A DNA stretch of 64,000 nt from Pilaira anomala (Eukaryota; Mucoromycota; Mucoromycetes; Mucorales; Mucoraceae), in NCBI GenBank assembly GCA_025716855.1, contig JAIXMQ010000055.1, forward strand, positions 62,001 through 126,000, in the 5' to 3' direction. Below, piece by piece: positions 34,457-46,799 of the stretch; position 1 is the stretch's first letter, and the number at the start of each line of letters is the position of its first letter. The position numbers and the translations under genes are program-made. Below the pieces are notes generated by a model. The model saw only the letters and a list, made by a program, of their open reading frames with translations. It did no database searches and was not told where the DNA came from.

Positions 34457-36103
34457 TTAAGTGGATGTAACAATTGGTGCTGGCTTTGTGTCTTCTTCAT
34501 CATCACTATCAATTGCGCCTCGGTCTTGTATCCTACCAAATGGATGGTCGACTCCTGGACTTTCAGGGTCCTTTGATTTACTATTTCCACGCCATTGAAC
34601 TAATGAATAAATAAAGAATATATCAGCTTTTCAATGTAAAATACCTAATATATTGATAAATTGATTGTGTATTTACCATGTGGTCGGAGCCCTTTTCCGA
34701 AGTTAATTTGGACCATAATTGTTAATACAATAGTTGTCTATTATACATATACAGTTTAATATTCAATGTTCTAGATCATAATTCAAATCTTTTTTTCAAC
34801 TTACAACTCCACACAAGTAAACAGAGAATACTAATAAAAAAAAATTAGTTTCTTTATAGTAATTTTTATTAGATTTTCTCTCCATAAATACTTACAATAT
34901 GCATAAAATGCATACCAATCCGTAATTATTTCTTCACCCATCACATTATCATAAGTATAATAGGAAATAAAGCCTAAAAAGATGAATTGAATAGATAAAA
35001 AGATACTGATTAACCAATGACTTTCTCTTGATATTGCTTCTCTAGCTAAAGGTAATGAAAGAGTCAAAAAAACAGCGATGGCTGTATACATGTAAGAAAC
35101 ATATGACGTGGTAGTGGATTCGAGGGTTCCATTATAATACCAATAATATTTTGTAAAGAGTACAATAAAGATAAATGTTACTTCGAAAAATACATCGATT
35201 TTTAAAAGTAATGAAAACCATTGAGCTGTTTTATACATTTCTACATATAAAAAATAAGGGGGAATTGTTAGATATATAATCTATTTGTTGTTGCTATGGA
35301 GAATTTTTCTTTACTTTGTAACTCAATACTACTTCCAATCTTTTTATACACTTGCCAACCAATATCTTTAATTACTTTATAGGCGGCATATAGAGTTGGT
35401 ATCATCAAAAGAAATTCGACAACACATAGCGCGATTTGAATGTTTAAATTAACTTGCTTTAAATGAGCCACTCCGTCTGCTGAAGAACTAAGCCATCTTA
35501 CTGATCCAACAATCATCTATAAAAAGTAGGAACAAAAAGGGGTGGATATAAGGGTTACTGTTATGATACTTTTAATAGGATAATAATATAACCAACTACG
35601 TACGCACACACTGAATAGAAAGGAAAATACCGAGAAAGATGCTGAAGCATAAATTGTAAGTGAATTCATTTGAAGGATCTAATAATGTAAAGTATGAGTT
35701 ATATAGTACAATACTCTTTGTTAAAAGATATAATTTACACTATCTAAAGCTAACCAAAGTCTCCATATTTCTAAACAAATAAAAGCAGAAGATTCTACAA
35801 TGACTTTAGCGTATTTTGGTGGGTATTCATCTCCACTTTCTGTTGGAAGGTCTATGGTTGCGGCACGAATTTTAAATGCATTAATCATATAGGGTATTAA
35901 AATAACAACGGAAACGATCATATGTATAACAGCAAGAGCAACATAAACTTTACACCATTTCGATTTGCTCAATCGATTAGACTATTATGAGCACACAAAC
36001 AATAAAAAAAAAAAAAAAGAGCCCGGGTTAAGAATCTTTGTGTAATTATGTTGTTCAAGCAGAAAATTTATATATCTACCATTTTTGTGAAAAAGATTGC
36101 CAT
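34457..36103 (-). CDS. Array gene A: multi-pass membrane protein, UPF0658-like
   Basis: Exons (minus): 36103-36080, 35981-35739, 35678-35604, 35516-35315, 35240-34896, 34830-34805, 34737-34677, 34599-34457; 372 residues. About eight hydrophobic segments: a first helix after SKSKWCKVYVALAVIH, one around the RLWLALDS exon end, one in exon 3, a long helix before KVIKDIGWQVYKKIGSSIE, then four more, and an acidic cytosolic tail. The central DxGWxVYKKIG...MYxTxQWFSLxLKxDxFFE block resembles the fungal UPF0658 Golgi-membrane protein family; that assignment is from memory. Function unknown. Exon count, phases and sizes match copies B, C and F, including the 25-codon exon 3 and 26-nt exon 6. Confidence 0.75.
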
Positions 36104-36807
36104 TTTTATTCAAGAGTTTTGTTATATGTATAATGGGTATTTTTTTTTTTTTTTTTTTAGCAGCAAGAAGAAAAAAAAAAAAAAGGAAAAGGAAAGGGGA
36201 TGAAGAAAATAAAAATGTGTGCTATTTATAAATGTTTGTTGATTTCTCTCAGTTCAAGTCTTCCGGACACATGATGATGAATGCCATATATAGTAAAAAT
36301 GTTACACGCCTTTTGTTTCGACAAGAAACTTTGTTTTTAGAATGGAATGTCGTACAATTCAAAAAAAGCAATGCAATTGTTCCTTTACTTTTTCTTCATA
36401 ACATTAAAGCAACTCCATTTCTTTAAGTTCAATTTCAAGAAATATTGATACCTATGTGTGCTTCTGAGATGTTTATTTTAATACAAAAAAAAATCAATTT
36501 CAATTAAATTATCAATTAGAAAGTATTTTTCCTTAAGCTTTTTGTTAAAAGTGTTCCATGATATGGTTCAAACTTAAAATGTTTTAACAACAGATAGTTG
36601 AGTAAATAAGATAAAGTTTATTATTACACTCATTTATATGTCCAATAAGCCACTTGAATACTGTACATTTTTTTAATTCATGCCAATTCGGATACACAAG
36701 TATTGTCAATAGACATTATATTTATACAGAACGACATATATCATTTAATTCTTATATATACAACATTTTTTTGTTTGTTAGTTACGCCAGGTAAATTTTC
36801 TTTGTTA
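36104..36807 (+). repeat. Array spacer S1 with degenerate repeat
   Basis: 36230-36610 on the plus strand is related to 39300-39680 and 42370-42740. All share a run reading like TRLLFRQETLFLEWNVVQFKK, then AIVPLLFL and a following AT-rich segment with ACTTAAAAT near its end. Here it is open for 64 codons (36232-36426) but has no start context. This is the least complete copy: the upstream coding-like part seen in S2 is absent. Confidence 0.55.
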
Positions 36808-38403
36808 TTAATCATCTATTGGTATATCAACTCGTTTATCCCTTTTTAATTCCTGAGATGTATCCGTTTGAAACACGTTGTCGTAAACTGTGGATTGTCT
36901 TCTTAATGTTTTCTTACCAAACAGTCTCCAATGAACTAAAATTCATATCAGTTTTTATATTCACAAGAACATCTGTTTTTTAGTTACCAAAATCTTTTAA
37001 ACCCTTATCGAAATTTAATAAACATCTTATTGCTAATATAATCGTTCCCTATAATTTTAAATATCAGTCAGTTTAAACATTTATTGCAAGATATCATATT
37101 TATACACTTACTATAGATGATGCAAGACATCCTATACCTATTAATTAACCAAGCCAAAAAATTATTTAAATATAAATACAACTTAGTGTTTAGAAAAAAC
37201 CCTTATATATTTAATGATAACAGATATGTATACTTACAATAAGCTGTAAATGCGTACCAATCTTTCAACATAAACGTACTTTTCGTCATTATGATTATTG
37301 TGCATATTGTAAGCCAGAGTTGGAATACAATAAATAAAATCATCATAATTTTATTCTCCATTGATATGGCATAGCGAGATAAGATGAAGAATGGAACAAT
37401 CAAGATAACCGTTAGAAGCATAGCAAAAAAAGTAAAGTTACTCTTTTTTGCTATATCTTCGGCTAGATTGCCTGTAGGGTAACTCAAATACAACGTATAA
37501 GCAAAAATTTCGAAAAATATGTCAATTTTCAGCCCTAATGAAAACCATTGTACAGTAATGTACATCTCTAAGGATTGAAAAGGAGAGAGTTAGGTTAACG
37601 AAATATAGTTAAAATCTTTGTTTGTTTTGATTTTGGTTACTTTGGATCGTAATGCTACTTCCAATTTTTTTATAAACGTCCCAACCAAAGTCTTTGGCTA
37701 CTTTGGAAGTTATATAGAAAATAGGTATGATCATGACAAGAAGGAAACAAGAAAGAGAGATAAGAAGGTTTCGACTGATCAGTCTTAATTGTTCTATGTC
37801 TTTCAATCCATCTATAAGTGTTATTTCTTTAATGGAACGCTCCCAATTGACTGATTCGACAATCATCTATATCGGTAATAGCTCAAGATTTTAGGTTTTT
37901 ATCGACATAGTGTATGTGTTCTTTTTTCTTTTTACCAGAATACTAAAACCAAATGAGAAAAGTGTAAAGAAAGTTGATGCCCAAACAGTTCTTGTATTTA
38001 GTTTGAAGACCTATATATAAAAGATTAACTGAGAGAAAATATTTATGTCTCTAAAAATGGGAATTACATACACCATCGAAAGTTAACCATAGTTTCCAAA
38101 GTTCAAATAAAATAAACATGGCAATTTCACCCACTATTTTCCAAGCTTTATTAAATATAGCTTCATCTAATTCTGGAAGAACATTTTCTTTATAATCTGA
38201 AGCCATATCGTATATACTCTTTGCACTTAATAATGCAGGTATTAATAAAGCTAAAGCTGTGACAAGTTGAAAACAGGAGAGTGCTAAAAGTGCTTTAGCC
38301 CACTTTTTGTGCTGTAAAGTAGTAATGAATATTTATGTAAAAAAAACAATGCATGCAAAAAAAAAAAAAGTAGTACCGTTTTTTCTTTAGAAATAATACG
38401 CAT
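36808..38403 (-). CDS. Array gene B: multi-pass membrane protein, UPF0658-like
   Basis: Exons (minus): 38403-38377, 38311-38072, 38010-37936, 37866-37641, 37567-37238, 37137-37112, 37048-36988, 36935-36808; 370 residues. Starts MRIISKEKT from a 27-nt exon. Hydrophobic helices follow KKWAKALLALSCFQLV, EIAMFILFELWKLWL, exon 3, SLSCFLLVMIIPIFYITSK and others, with the KDFGWDVYKKIGSSI loop between. The cytosolic tail is short, with basic then acidic residues (PIDD end). Closest to copy C: most blocks can be read across with few changes. All splice junctions keep frame, so it is probably functional. Confidence 0.75.
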
Positions 38404-39843
38404 AGTTATGATAAAAAAGAAATTTAAAGAGAGAAAGAAATGAAAACATAATAATAAAAAGAAAAGAAGGGATATTTATTATTGTTCCTGGCTTAGTTGG
38501 TTTAGTCATCTGTTACGTTATTTCGTGTAATATAAATTCAGCCACATTGTACAAAACTAGCATTGCGCACGCATAAATATGTAGTATGATTGTATCTTTT
38601 CCTGATCTACTACAGGTGTAACAAATAAACATAACCAAGAGAGTGATACTTTTTTTTTCGAATACGGCAGTCAATTAGACTTTTCTAAAGTATTTTTAGC
38701 ACAACCGTCATGCTTTTCTCCATATATAAACCTTAGCATAAGACCTACGCCGAACTGACTAACTAGGGCAATCAGCACTTCTCTGTTCTTATACTGATAT
38801 CACTCCCGCTCAATAGGAGAATGCAGGTATCACACATATACTTCAAACACGTATTTACCACTCATATGGCTCTTTAGGGGCTTCTCTTTTTGATATTACT
38901 TCCTATAAACCAGTGTACTATGATCAACAAGGCATAGTTAAGCTAAAAAAAAACATCCAAATGCTTACTCTTCTTGTATAGCTCTGAGTGATGAAATCAC
39001 CAACTGTCTCGAGATTTATGTCACTTCAACCGACAATGTCTACGACATTTTATATAAGCTTTTTCCTAATGATTATTTCCAGGTCCTTCCTTGCATTAAT
39101 GTCAAAGAGAGGGTTGATATTATAGATTTATGTAAAACTTTTTTAGTTACCAATATTTGCACCTGAAGAGGCCCTCCACACACTTAAAACGAGTTTAGCC
39201 GTTTTCGATATTGGTATCTCGACTAAGAAGGCTACAGTCCTTGTTATGGGTAGTGGTTACAGTGTCCTCGATATTAACAAACTCCAGAGACTCCTGATGT
39301 AAAGTATCAAAATTTAAGCCATAAATAGTGAAAAGGCTACCTACCCTCATTATACAAAAACTTTGTTTTAGAAAGAAATGTCGTGCAATTCAAAAAAAAT
39401 TGCAATTGTTCCTCTTCTTTGGCTCACTCTACTTTTTTTTTTCATATGTAACATTGAAGCAAATTCGTTTTTTTTGGGATTATTTTCAAGAAATATTAAC
39501 TATTTTGGGTGATTCTGAGATGTTTAGATCAGTTAATAAAAGCCAAACTCAATTTAAGTTATCAATTCGAAAGCATTTCCTTGATATTCTTTAAGAGTTC
39601 CATAATACGTGTTCAAGTAAGCTCGGTTTCGAACTTAAAATAGTTTTTAACAAAAGAAAGTCTATTATTACACTCGTTCGTATGTCAAAAAAGCGATTTG
39701 ATTATTGTACACTTTCTAATTCATGCCAATTGGGAAATGTACTCAAAAGTGTGGTCAGTAGATGTTTATAAGGAGTGAGTTATTATTTAATTCACATACA
39801 AAATAATTTTTGGTAATTTGCTAAGCTAGATAAGTTTTCTTTG
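38404..39843 (+). pseudogene. Array spacer S2 with decayed unknown coding sequence
   Basis: Plus-strand sequence 38815-39300 reads as a once-continuous protein of about 150 residues with few lesions: GASLFDITSYKPVYYDQQG, a frameshift in an A-run at about 38945-38955, then EITNCLEIYVTSTDNVYDIL, FQVLPCINVKERVDIIDLCK, a further lesion near 39160, and KKATVLVMGSGYSVLDINKL before a stop. Codon-position bias is clear. Downstream, 39300-39680 is the segment shared with S1 and S3. I do not recognise the family. An insertion that was later copied with the array, or a captured host gene, are both possible. Confidence 0.5.
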
Positions 39844-41419
39844 TCATTCGTCATCAATTGGTGTATCAACTCGCTTAATTCTTTCAAATTCGTGAAGTAA
39901 ACCCGTTTGACTCACGTTGTCGTACGCTGTAAGTTGTCTTTTTGGTCTTTTCTTACCAAACAGTCTCCATTGAACTAAAATTGATATTAGTTTTTTTAAT
40001 AAAAAAATAATGTTTTTTTTCTAGTTACCAAATTCTTTTAAGCCCTTATTGAAATTTAATAAACATCTTATAGCTATTATAATCGTTCCCTATAATTGTT
40101 TAAGTTAATTAGTTTAAATGGCTCTTGTAAAGTATTACTCATCACATGTATTTACTATAGATGACATGATACTTCCTATACCTATTAAATAATCAAGTCA
40201 AAAAATTATAGAGTCGTTAGAAAGCCTGATCTGGTGACAACAAATATGTACTTACAATAAGCTGTAATAGCGTGCCAATCTGTCATCAAGCCCTTATTTT
40301 TTGTTGCTAAGATGAAAATAGTGCATATTGTAAACCAAAGTTGAAATATGATGAATAGAATCATCATAATTTTATTTTCCATTGAAATGGCATAGCGGGA
40401 CAAGATGAAGGATGGAATGATCAAGATAAATGTTGCAACCATAACAGGAATAGTGTACCTTTTTTCTGTTAAATAATTCATAGAGTATAAATATAAAGCA
40501 TAAGCAAATATTTCAAAGAACATGTCAATTTTCAGCCATAATGAAAACCATTCTACAGTGACATACATCTCTAAGGATTGAAAAGAGAAGGTTTACAAAA
40601 TATCTTATTTTCATTTTTTTTTTTTTTTTTTTGTTACCTTGTACTTTAATGCTACCTCCAATTTTTTTATAAACATCCCAGCCAAAATCTTTGGCTACTT
40701 TGGAAGTTACATAGAATATAGGTATGATCATAAAAAATAGGAAACAAGAAAGAGAGATAAATAGGCTTCGACTGAGCACTCCAAATCTCTTAAAATACTT
40801 CAAATTTTTATTGTCAAGGATCTTATTATCAGTGATAGTACGCTCCCAATTTACTGATTCTAAAATCATCTAATAAAACATAGTTAATAGATTAAGATTT
40901 TAGGTTTTAATTGACATGTGTTCTTTTTATTTTTTACCAAAATACTGAAGCCAAATGAAAAAAATATAAATAAAGCTGATGCCCAAATAGTTTTTTTATT
41001 TAGTTTCAAAACCTATAAAAGATAACTAGATTGAGAAAAGTTTTATGTCTTTAAAGATGGAAGTTACATACAGCATCGAAAGTTAGCCATAATTTCCAAA
41101 ATTCGAAAAAAATAAACATAATAATTTCACCCATTACTTTCTGGGACTTATCAAATACAGTTTCATAGAAGCTCCTAAGTTGATCCTGGTCGGCATAAGA
41201 AAATTTTGGCTTTTTTATACCTGTTATGCTCTTTGCACTCATTAATGCTGGTATTAATAAAGCTAAAGCTGTTATGAGTTGAAAGCAGGAGAGTATTAAC
41301 AGTACTTTAGACCATTTTCTATACTATAAAGTAGTAATGAATATTCAAAAAAGAAAAAAATATGCAGAAAAAAATATGCAGAAAATTAGTACCGTTTTGT
41401 CTTTAGAAATATCACACAT
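39844..41419 (-). CDS. Array gene C: multi-pass membrane protein, UPF0658-like
   Basis: Exons (minus): 41419-41393, 41323-41072, 41012-40938, 40869-40638, 40570-40256, 40181-40156, 40089-40029, 39974-39844; 372 residues. Starts MCDISKDKT. The same eight-helix plan and KDFGWDVYKKIGGSI loop as copy B; exon 2 is longer, with a Tyr/Asp/Gln-rich loop (SYADQDQLRSFYE) where B has a shorter one. This soluble loop between helices 1 and 2 is the most variable part across the family. The intron before exon 5 contains a long poly(A) run. Reading frame is intact throughout. Confidence 0.75.
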
Positions 41420-41595
41420 AATTATGATAAAAGAAATCAAAAAGAGTTAAAAAGAAAAGAATAAGAAAAAGAAAAAGTAAACACAAAGAAAAGAAGAAAT
41501 ACTTGGTTTCTTTGTTATTGCTTCTGGCTATTCATCCCCGTAACACAAAACGAACGTTATTGTATGTCTTTTTTCTGATCTACCACTGGTGTAAC

Positions 41596-41599
<4 letters not shown>

Positions 41600-41627
<28 letters not shown>
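41600..41627 (+). repeat. (GA)n microsatellite
   Basis: About 14 GA units between array gene C and remnant D. Similar (GA/TC)n tracts recur at 8324-8344, 22762-22799, 28933-28960 and 50466-50491. Confidence 0.9.
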
Positions 41628-41630
<3 letters not shown>

Positions 41631-41639
41631 TACTTTATT

Positions 41640-42115
41640 GTTTTCGTATATATTTATCTACTGCAAAGGAAAAAAAAACTACTGTACTCATTACAGCACG
41701 ACGATAGTAGAAAAAAGAGATTAAGTACATAGGCGGTGGTTTTATAGCAAGACTAATTCCAGAATCATCGACCAGACTGAAAGTAGATCGAATTGATTCA
41801 GAAGAAGCTTTTGCTACTGGTTTCATTTTTAGTCTTTGAATAGAGATACCGGATGTATTTAAAAACAAAGTTGAATCCAATTTATGAAGACCTATAAGTA
41901 ACGTTCTACATTTAAAGTGGATCAGGTACGAGATCGACTTGCTTCATAAAGAAAATTTGAAAAATGTCAAATTTCAGTATTAATGTAAACTTTTTAACAC
42001 TCTATAATAGATGACTACATAATATATATACATGATGTCCAAAACAAAATAAAAATAAAAAATAAAATTCACATTTAAATTGAATTCTACTTACCAATCT
42101 TTTATATAAACTTGC
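41640..42115 (-). pseudogene. Array remnant D: decayed C-terminal part of an F-type copy
   Basis: On the minus strand 41880-41720 reads TSGISIQRLKMKPVAKASSE and VDDSGISLAIKPPP, nearly the tail of gene F (TSGTSVQRLKMQPVAKTSSE, ADSGVCVASKPP). At 41940-42110 it matches F exon 5 start and exon 4 end (AAAATTTGAAA, CAGTATTAATG, TTTAAATTGAAT, CTTACCA). The segments between are deleted, so this is a fragment of a former sixth gene related to F rather than to B or C. Confidence 0.65.
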
Positions 42116-42119
42116 CTCT

Positions 42120-42904
42120 TTGTAAGAGCACAAATGAGCGAGCCTAAATTATAAATTTCTGTAAAACTTTATTAGTTATAAATGTTTGCACCTGAAGTGG
42201 TCCTCCCCGGATTTTAAGCAAGTTCGCTGTTTGTAATAATGTTCTCGATATTTGCAACCATCTTGATTGAGAAAGCTATAGGCCTTTTTATGGATAGTGG
42301 CTAACTATGGTGTCTTTAATATTCAAACGAACCCAGAGTGTCCTAATGTAATGTATTTCAAAAGCCAAGCCGTATATAGTGAAAAGGTCGCATGCCTTTA
42401 TTATACAAGAAGCTTCATGTTGAGAAGGAATGTCGTACAATTTAAAAAATAATGCAATTGTTTCTCGTCTTTGGTTCTGTGCCTTTTTTTTCTCTCTTCA
42501 CAACATTGAAGAAACTTAATTTCTCTGCGATCACTTTCAAGAGATATTGCTTTGAAAGATTATGAGATGTTTAGTTTAGTCATTAAAAAACAGATTCAAT
42601 TTAAATTATCAATAATTCGAAGGCATTTTTTTGAGATTCGTTAAAATTTCCATAATATTGTTAAAGTAAAATCGGTTTTTAACTTAATAAAATGTCAAGC
42701 AACAACAGTTACATGAATAAAATAAAGTTTATCATTATGCATATGTGCTCGGTTATATGCCCAATATGTAAACATTTGAATAAAGATTTGACACTTTTTA
42801 AGTTATAAACAAGTATAGTCAGTAGACATTTATACGAAACGACATACTATACAATTCACAGCAATTTTTAATTTGTATATGCTAGGTAGCAATTTTTTTT
42901 TCTG
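42120..42904 (+). repeat. Array spacer S3 with strongly degenerate repeat
   Basis: 42150-42740 aligns with S2 39125-39680: CTGTAAAACTTT...TTTGCACCTGAAG...GGTCCTCC is shared with TGTAAAACTTTT...TTGCACCTGAAG...GGCCCTCC in S2, and the AATAGTGAAAAGG...CATTATACAA block follows in both. It carries many more substitutions and small deletions than S2, so it is the older or less constrained copy. Confidence 0.6.
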
Positions 42905-43396
42905 TTATTCATCATCAATTGGTATACCGGAATGTTTCCTACTTTCTAATTCGTGAGGTATATCCGTTTGGACAACCTTGTCATAAGCTGTAGATTGTCT
43001 TCTCAGTGTTTTTCTGCAAAATAGTCTCCAGTGAACTAAAATTGATACTAGTTTTTTTTTTGTTACCAAATTCTTTCAAACCCTTATTGAAATCATTTAA
43101 TAAAAATCTTAGTTATGCCATTTTGCTTAAGCAAAAATAGAGCAGCCATATCAGTTTAACTAACTATACAACTGCATTAAAACTTTTGGTGGTCAATGCC
43201 GAGATAACATAATTCTTGATATTGTTAAATCTGCCTCTCTCACTTTTAATTTATGGAAAAAAAAATTTTTAAAGAAAGAGACCTTTTTATACTGCCATTC
43301 TATTACGACAGTAAAGCTTTACGCTATACTATCTGTGTTTACTGGCCTTAGTTAGTCTTTTTGATAAAGAAAAACAAGGTATTGTAGACATGATTT

Positions 43397-45360
43397 TTTT
43401 GTTGTAGCGAAAAACTTTTTGAGCCAATCAAATCATCGGAAAAGGAGAAAAAAGTGTATTTTTAAGCAAAATCAGCAGGTCCCGACCTTTGGATTTTTTC
43501 AAGATTCAGAAATATCCATACATCTTTACATTAGAAAGATTTTAAAGCTTGACTTTGTAAGGATATATGTAGAATTTAACGCTCTTTTTAATGATGCAAA
43601 AAGCAAAGTAAAATAGTAACAAATATTTATAGGTATTATGAAAAAACGATATACAGTTTTTGTTAGGGCAAGTATATTTTCTACATACAAAATAATAATT
43701 CTAAATCAATAGAAAGATGCGCCTTCAAATTCTGCATTGATTGTATATTATATAGTGAAATAGAATAGGTGAAATAAAAGACTTTAATTTGAAAAGAAAG
43801 AAATTTGGACCCAAATCTCAATTTTTAGGTCCGAAAACAGGAAAAAAACCAAATCAGGATACAGACGTATTTTGTTAGACAATGTAATATTCCAAAGATG
43901 TAGAATTTAAAAACTAAGATTTCTATGCATTTAGATTTATTATCTTGTATATAAAAAATATACATGTCCTAATAGAAGCTGTGCTTTCTCGCAATGACTA
44001 TTAAACTTTATAATTATGTTACTTTGATTCTTACATCATTCGAAAGAGCGTCAAATTCTACCTTAGACATCAATAAAAAGCTAAACTTTAAAACCATTTA
44101 AATACAAAGATATATCTGCATTTCTAATTTTTATTTTTTTTTAAGCCGTGAAAAAAATTCCATTTTTTAGAAAAATTTGCTAGTCCCCCCCTATGGATTT
44201 TTTCAAAAATCAGAAAGGTAGATATATCTTTACATTAAAATAGGTTTAACGCTTGTTCTTTTAACGTTAAATACAGAATTTTGCACTCTTTCGAATGATG
44301 TAAAAATCCAAACAAAATAATTACAAATATTAATGGTTATTGTGATAAAACGGTTTACAGTTTTTGTTAGGGCAAGTATATTTTCTGTTTCTAATAATAT
44401 AAATCGAATTATTTAGAAAGATGCGCCTTTAAATTCTGCACTTTCTGTATATCATGTTGTTTAATGAAATAGTTGATTTAGAGGAACGTTACTTTGACAA
44501 GAAGGTATTTTTTGTCAAAATTTAGGTTTCTGGGACTGAAAAACGAGGTGTATGTAGACCATGCTACATGCACTCTCCATTTGTAGTGCATGTAAGGAAA
44601 ACAGTTTTTGTTAGAAAAAGTATATTTTTTACATATAAAAAAATACATCTTTATATACAATCATCTGCCCATATAAATTTAGAATTTTCTGGATATAGTA
44701 ATGTATAATAAAATAGTTAATATTGAAGGACTTTACTTTGACATGAAAGGTTTTCTGGGCTTAAATATGTGGTGTGTGTAGTTTATATGAGGCGCGCTTA
44801 TTTTAGAGGTGAAAATCAAACGGGGTGTCCATAGGACTTTAAGCAGTGTGAAACGTTACACACCCAGACTAGATAAACCACACCTCCCTATGGACGCCCC
44901 GTTTTTTACCCCTAAAATGGAGAAAAAATTGAGATATGGACAAAATTTTCTTTCTTGTCAAAGTAAAGTCATCCTAAATCAACTATTCTAATATGCAATA
45001 TGATATACAGTCGATGCAGAATTTAAAGACGCACTTTTTCATATATTTGGATTCATAACTTTAGATATGAAAAATATACTTGCCCTAACAAAAACCGTAA
45101 TTTGACTTTTTCACAATAATCTTTAATCTTTATAATTACTCTACTTTGATTTTTATACCATTCGAAAGAGCGTCAAATTTTATATTAGAAACCATTCAAT
45201 ATCTTTGCTCTAACATTCTTATAATCCCGAGATATATCCACATTTAAAACACTTGAAAAAATCCAAAGGTCGGGACCTGCTGATTTTTACCTAAAAATTC
45301 ACTTTTTCCACTTTTTCCGATGATTTGATTGGCTCAAAAAAATTTCATTGTAGCAAAGAA
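43397..45360. mobile_element. Foldback-like element with alternating inverted arms
   Basis: Outer arms are imperfect inverted copies. At the left, GAGCCAATCAAATCATCGG (43430) and CAGCAGGTCCCGACCTTTGG (about 43474); at the right their complements CCGATGATTTGATTGGCTC (45317) and CCAAAGGTCGGGACCTGCTG (about 45262). The same sequence recurs inside in further orientations: the marker GTTTTTGTTAGGGCAAGTATA occurs forward at about 43657 and 44357, and complementary (or degraded) at about 43955 and 45065. So four arms of about 300-500 bp alternate in direction. No transposase frame. It interrupts pseudogene E. Confidence 0.7.
44801..44917. repeat. Hairpin-forming palindrome inside the foldback element
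   Basis: TTTTAGAGGTGAAAATCAAA with CGGGGTGTCCATAGG at 44801-44835 is complementary to CCCTATGGACGCCCCG with TTTTTTACCCCTAAAA at 44886-44917, with a loop of about 50 bp. It marks the turn between the third and fourth arms. Confidence 0.75.
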
Positions 45361-46799
45361 AAAAACTTTTTTTTTGGCTTTAGCTCTCATGACATTTGCT
45401 CCTCCCTAGGTGATACAATGCATCCTATGCCGATTATTTAATCAATCCCAAAAAATGTTAGTTAGTAATATAAATACATGTAGTTTTCAAGAAAATACTA
45501 ATTTTTGGTCATAGTATTTATTGTAAACAAGAGTTGAAATACAATAAATAAAATTATAATAATTTTATTTCCATTTAAATAGAATAGCGAGACAAGATGA
45601 AGAATGGAACAATAAAGATTAGTGTTACAAGTGTAGTATAAGAAATTATAAAAGAATTCAGACCTATATAGCGGATAAATATAATGCATAAGCAAAAACC
45701 TCTCGAAAATATGTCGATTTTCAACCCAAATGAAAGATATTCTACAGTTATATACATTTTTAAAGATTGGAAAGAGAAGTTAGTTTTACGAAATATACAA
45801 CTGTGCAATCTTTGTTACTTCCAATTTTTTTTTTTAAACATCCCAGCCAAAATCTTTGGCTACTTTGGAAGTTATATAGAATATAGGTATGATCATAAAA
45901 AAAAAAGAAAAAAGAAAGAGAGATAAATAGGATTCGGCTGTGTATATTCCTAATCTCTTAAACAATTTCATACTTTCATAATCAAGTGCCTTATTTCCAA
46001 TTTCAGGCTCCCAATTGATTGATTTGACAATCAACTATGTTTCTAGATAGTAGCTCAAGTTCTAAAAAGATTATCGACATACATGATTTTTTTTACCAAA
46101 ATACTGCAGCCAAATGAAAAAAGTGAAAAGAATGTTGATGCTCAAACAGTTCTTGTATTTAATTTCAAGACCTATAGAAGGCGAACTAAGAAAATGGGTT
46201 TATCACTAATTATGTAGGTACATACACCATCAAATGCTAACCATATAGTTTCCAAAATTTAAACATAGTAATTTCATCCATTACTTTCCAGTGTTTACCA
46301 AATATTCAGTTGAAATCCCAAAAAAAGTCATCTGGGTTAGTAAAAAAAACATTTTTTTTTTTTACTCTTTCATATTGTATATGCTCTTTGTACTCATTAA
46401 TACTGGTATTAATAAAGCTAAAGCTGTAATGAGTTGAAAGAAGGAGATTACTAAAAGTGCTTTAGACCATCTTTTATGCTGTGAAGTAATAATAAATATT
46501 TATAAAAAAAAACAAGTGAAGCGTAGTAATCCCATTTTATCTAAACAAATTCGTCACTCCCCCCCCCCCAAATTACCCTTTTCCTTTAGTTTAACTCAAA
46601 TTTATTAATTACCACATTTAACCAACAATCAGAATTGGTATGAAATTACACCCCTTATCCTACTACTTTTGCTAAAAGCATAATTTAGTTGGTTTTTGTA
46701 CTTTAAATAAAGTTATAGTTTTACATTTCACAATGTATGCAAAAAAAAAAAAAAAAAAAGATAGTACCGTTTTGTCTTTAGAAATAGTACACATAATTA

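Larger units (their letters stand above)
42905..46794 (-). pseudogene. Array gene E: broken membrane-protein copy split by an insertion
   Basis: All eight exons of the family can be found on the minus strand: exon 1 46794-46768 (MCTISKDKT), exon 2 around 46483-46225, exon 3 around 46170-46100, exon 4 from 46034, exon 5 around 45765-45500, exon 6 near 45440-45405, and exons 7-8 at 43105-42905. Defects: a stop (GAG TAA) in exon 2 near 46365 next to a poly(T) tract; a stop in exon 4 where VYKKIG should follow DFGWD; a frameshift in exon 5 near 45710; and an insertion of about 2.3 kb between exons 6 and 7 (about 43110-45400). Intron 1 is also enlarged, with C and A tracts. It cannot make a full protein. 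Confidence 0.8.

Noticed and set aside
36001..36180. Possible start of gene A upstream of the exon called
   Set aside because: Further ATGs are separated by poly(A/T) runs and lack donors; the ATG at 36103 gives a first exon of 8 codons like that of copy F.
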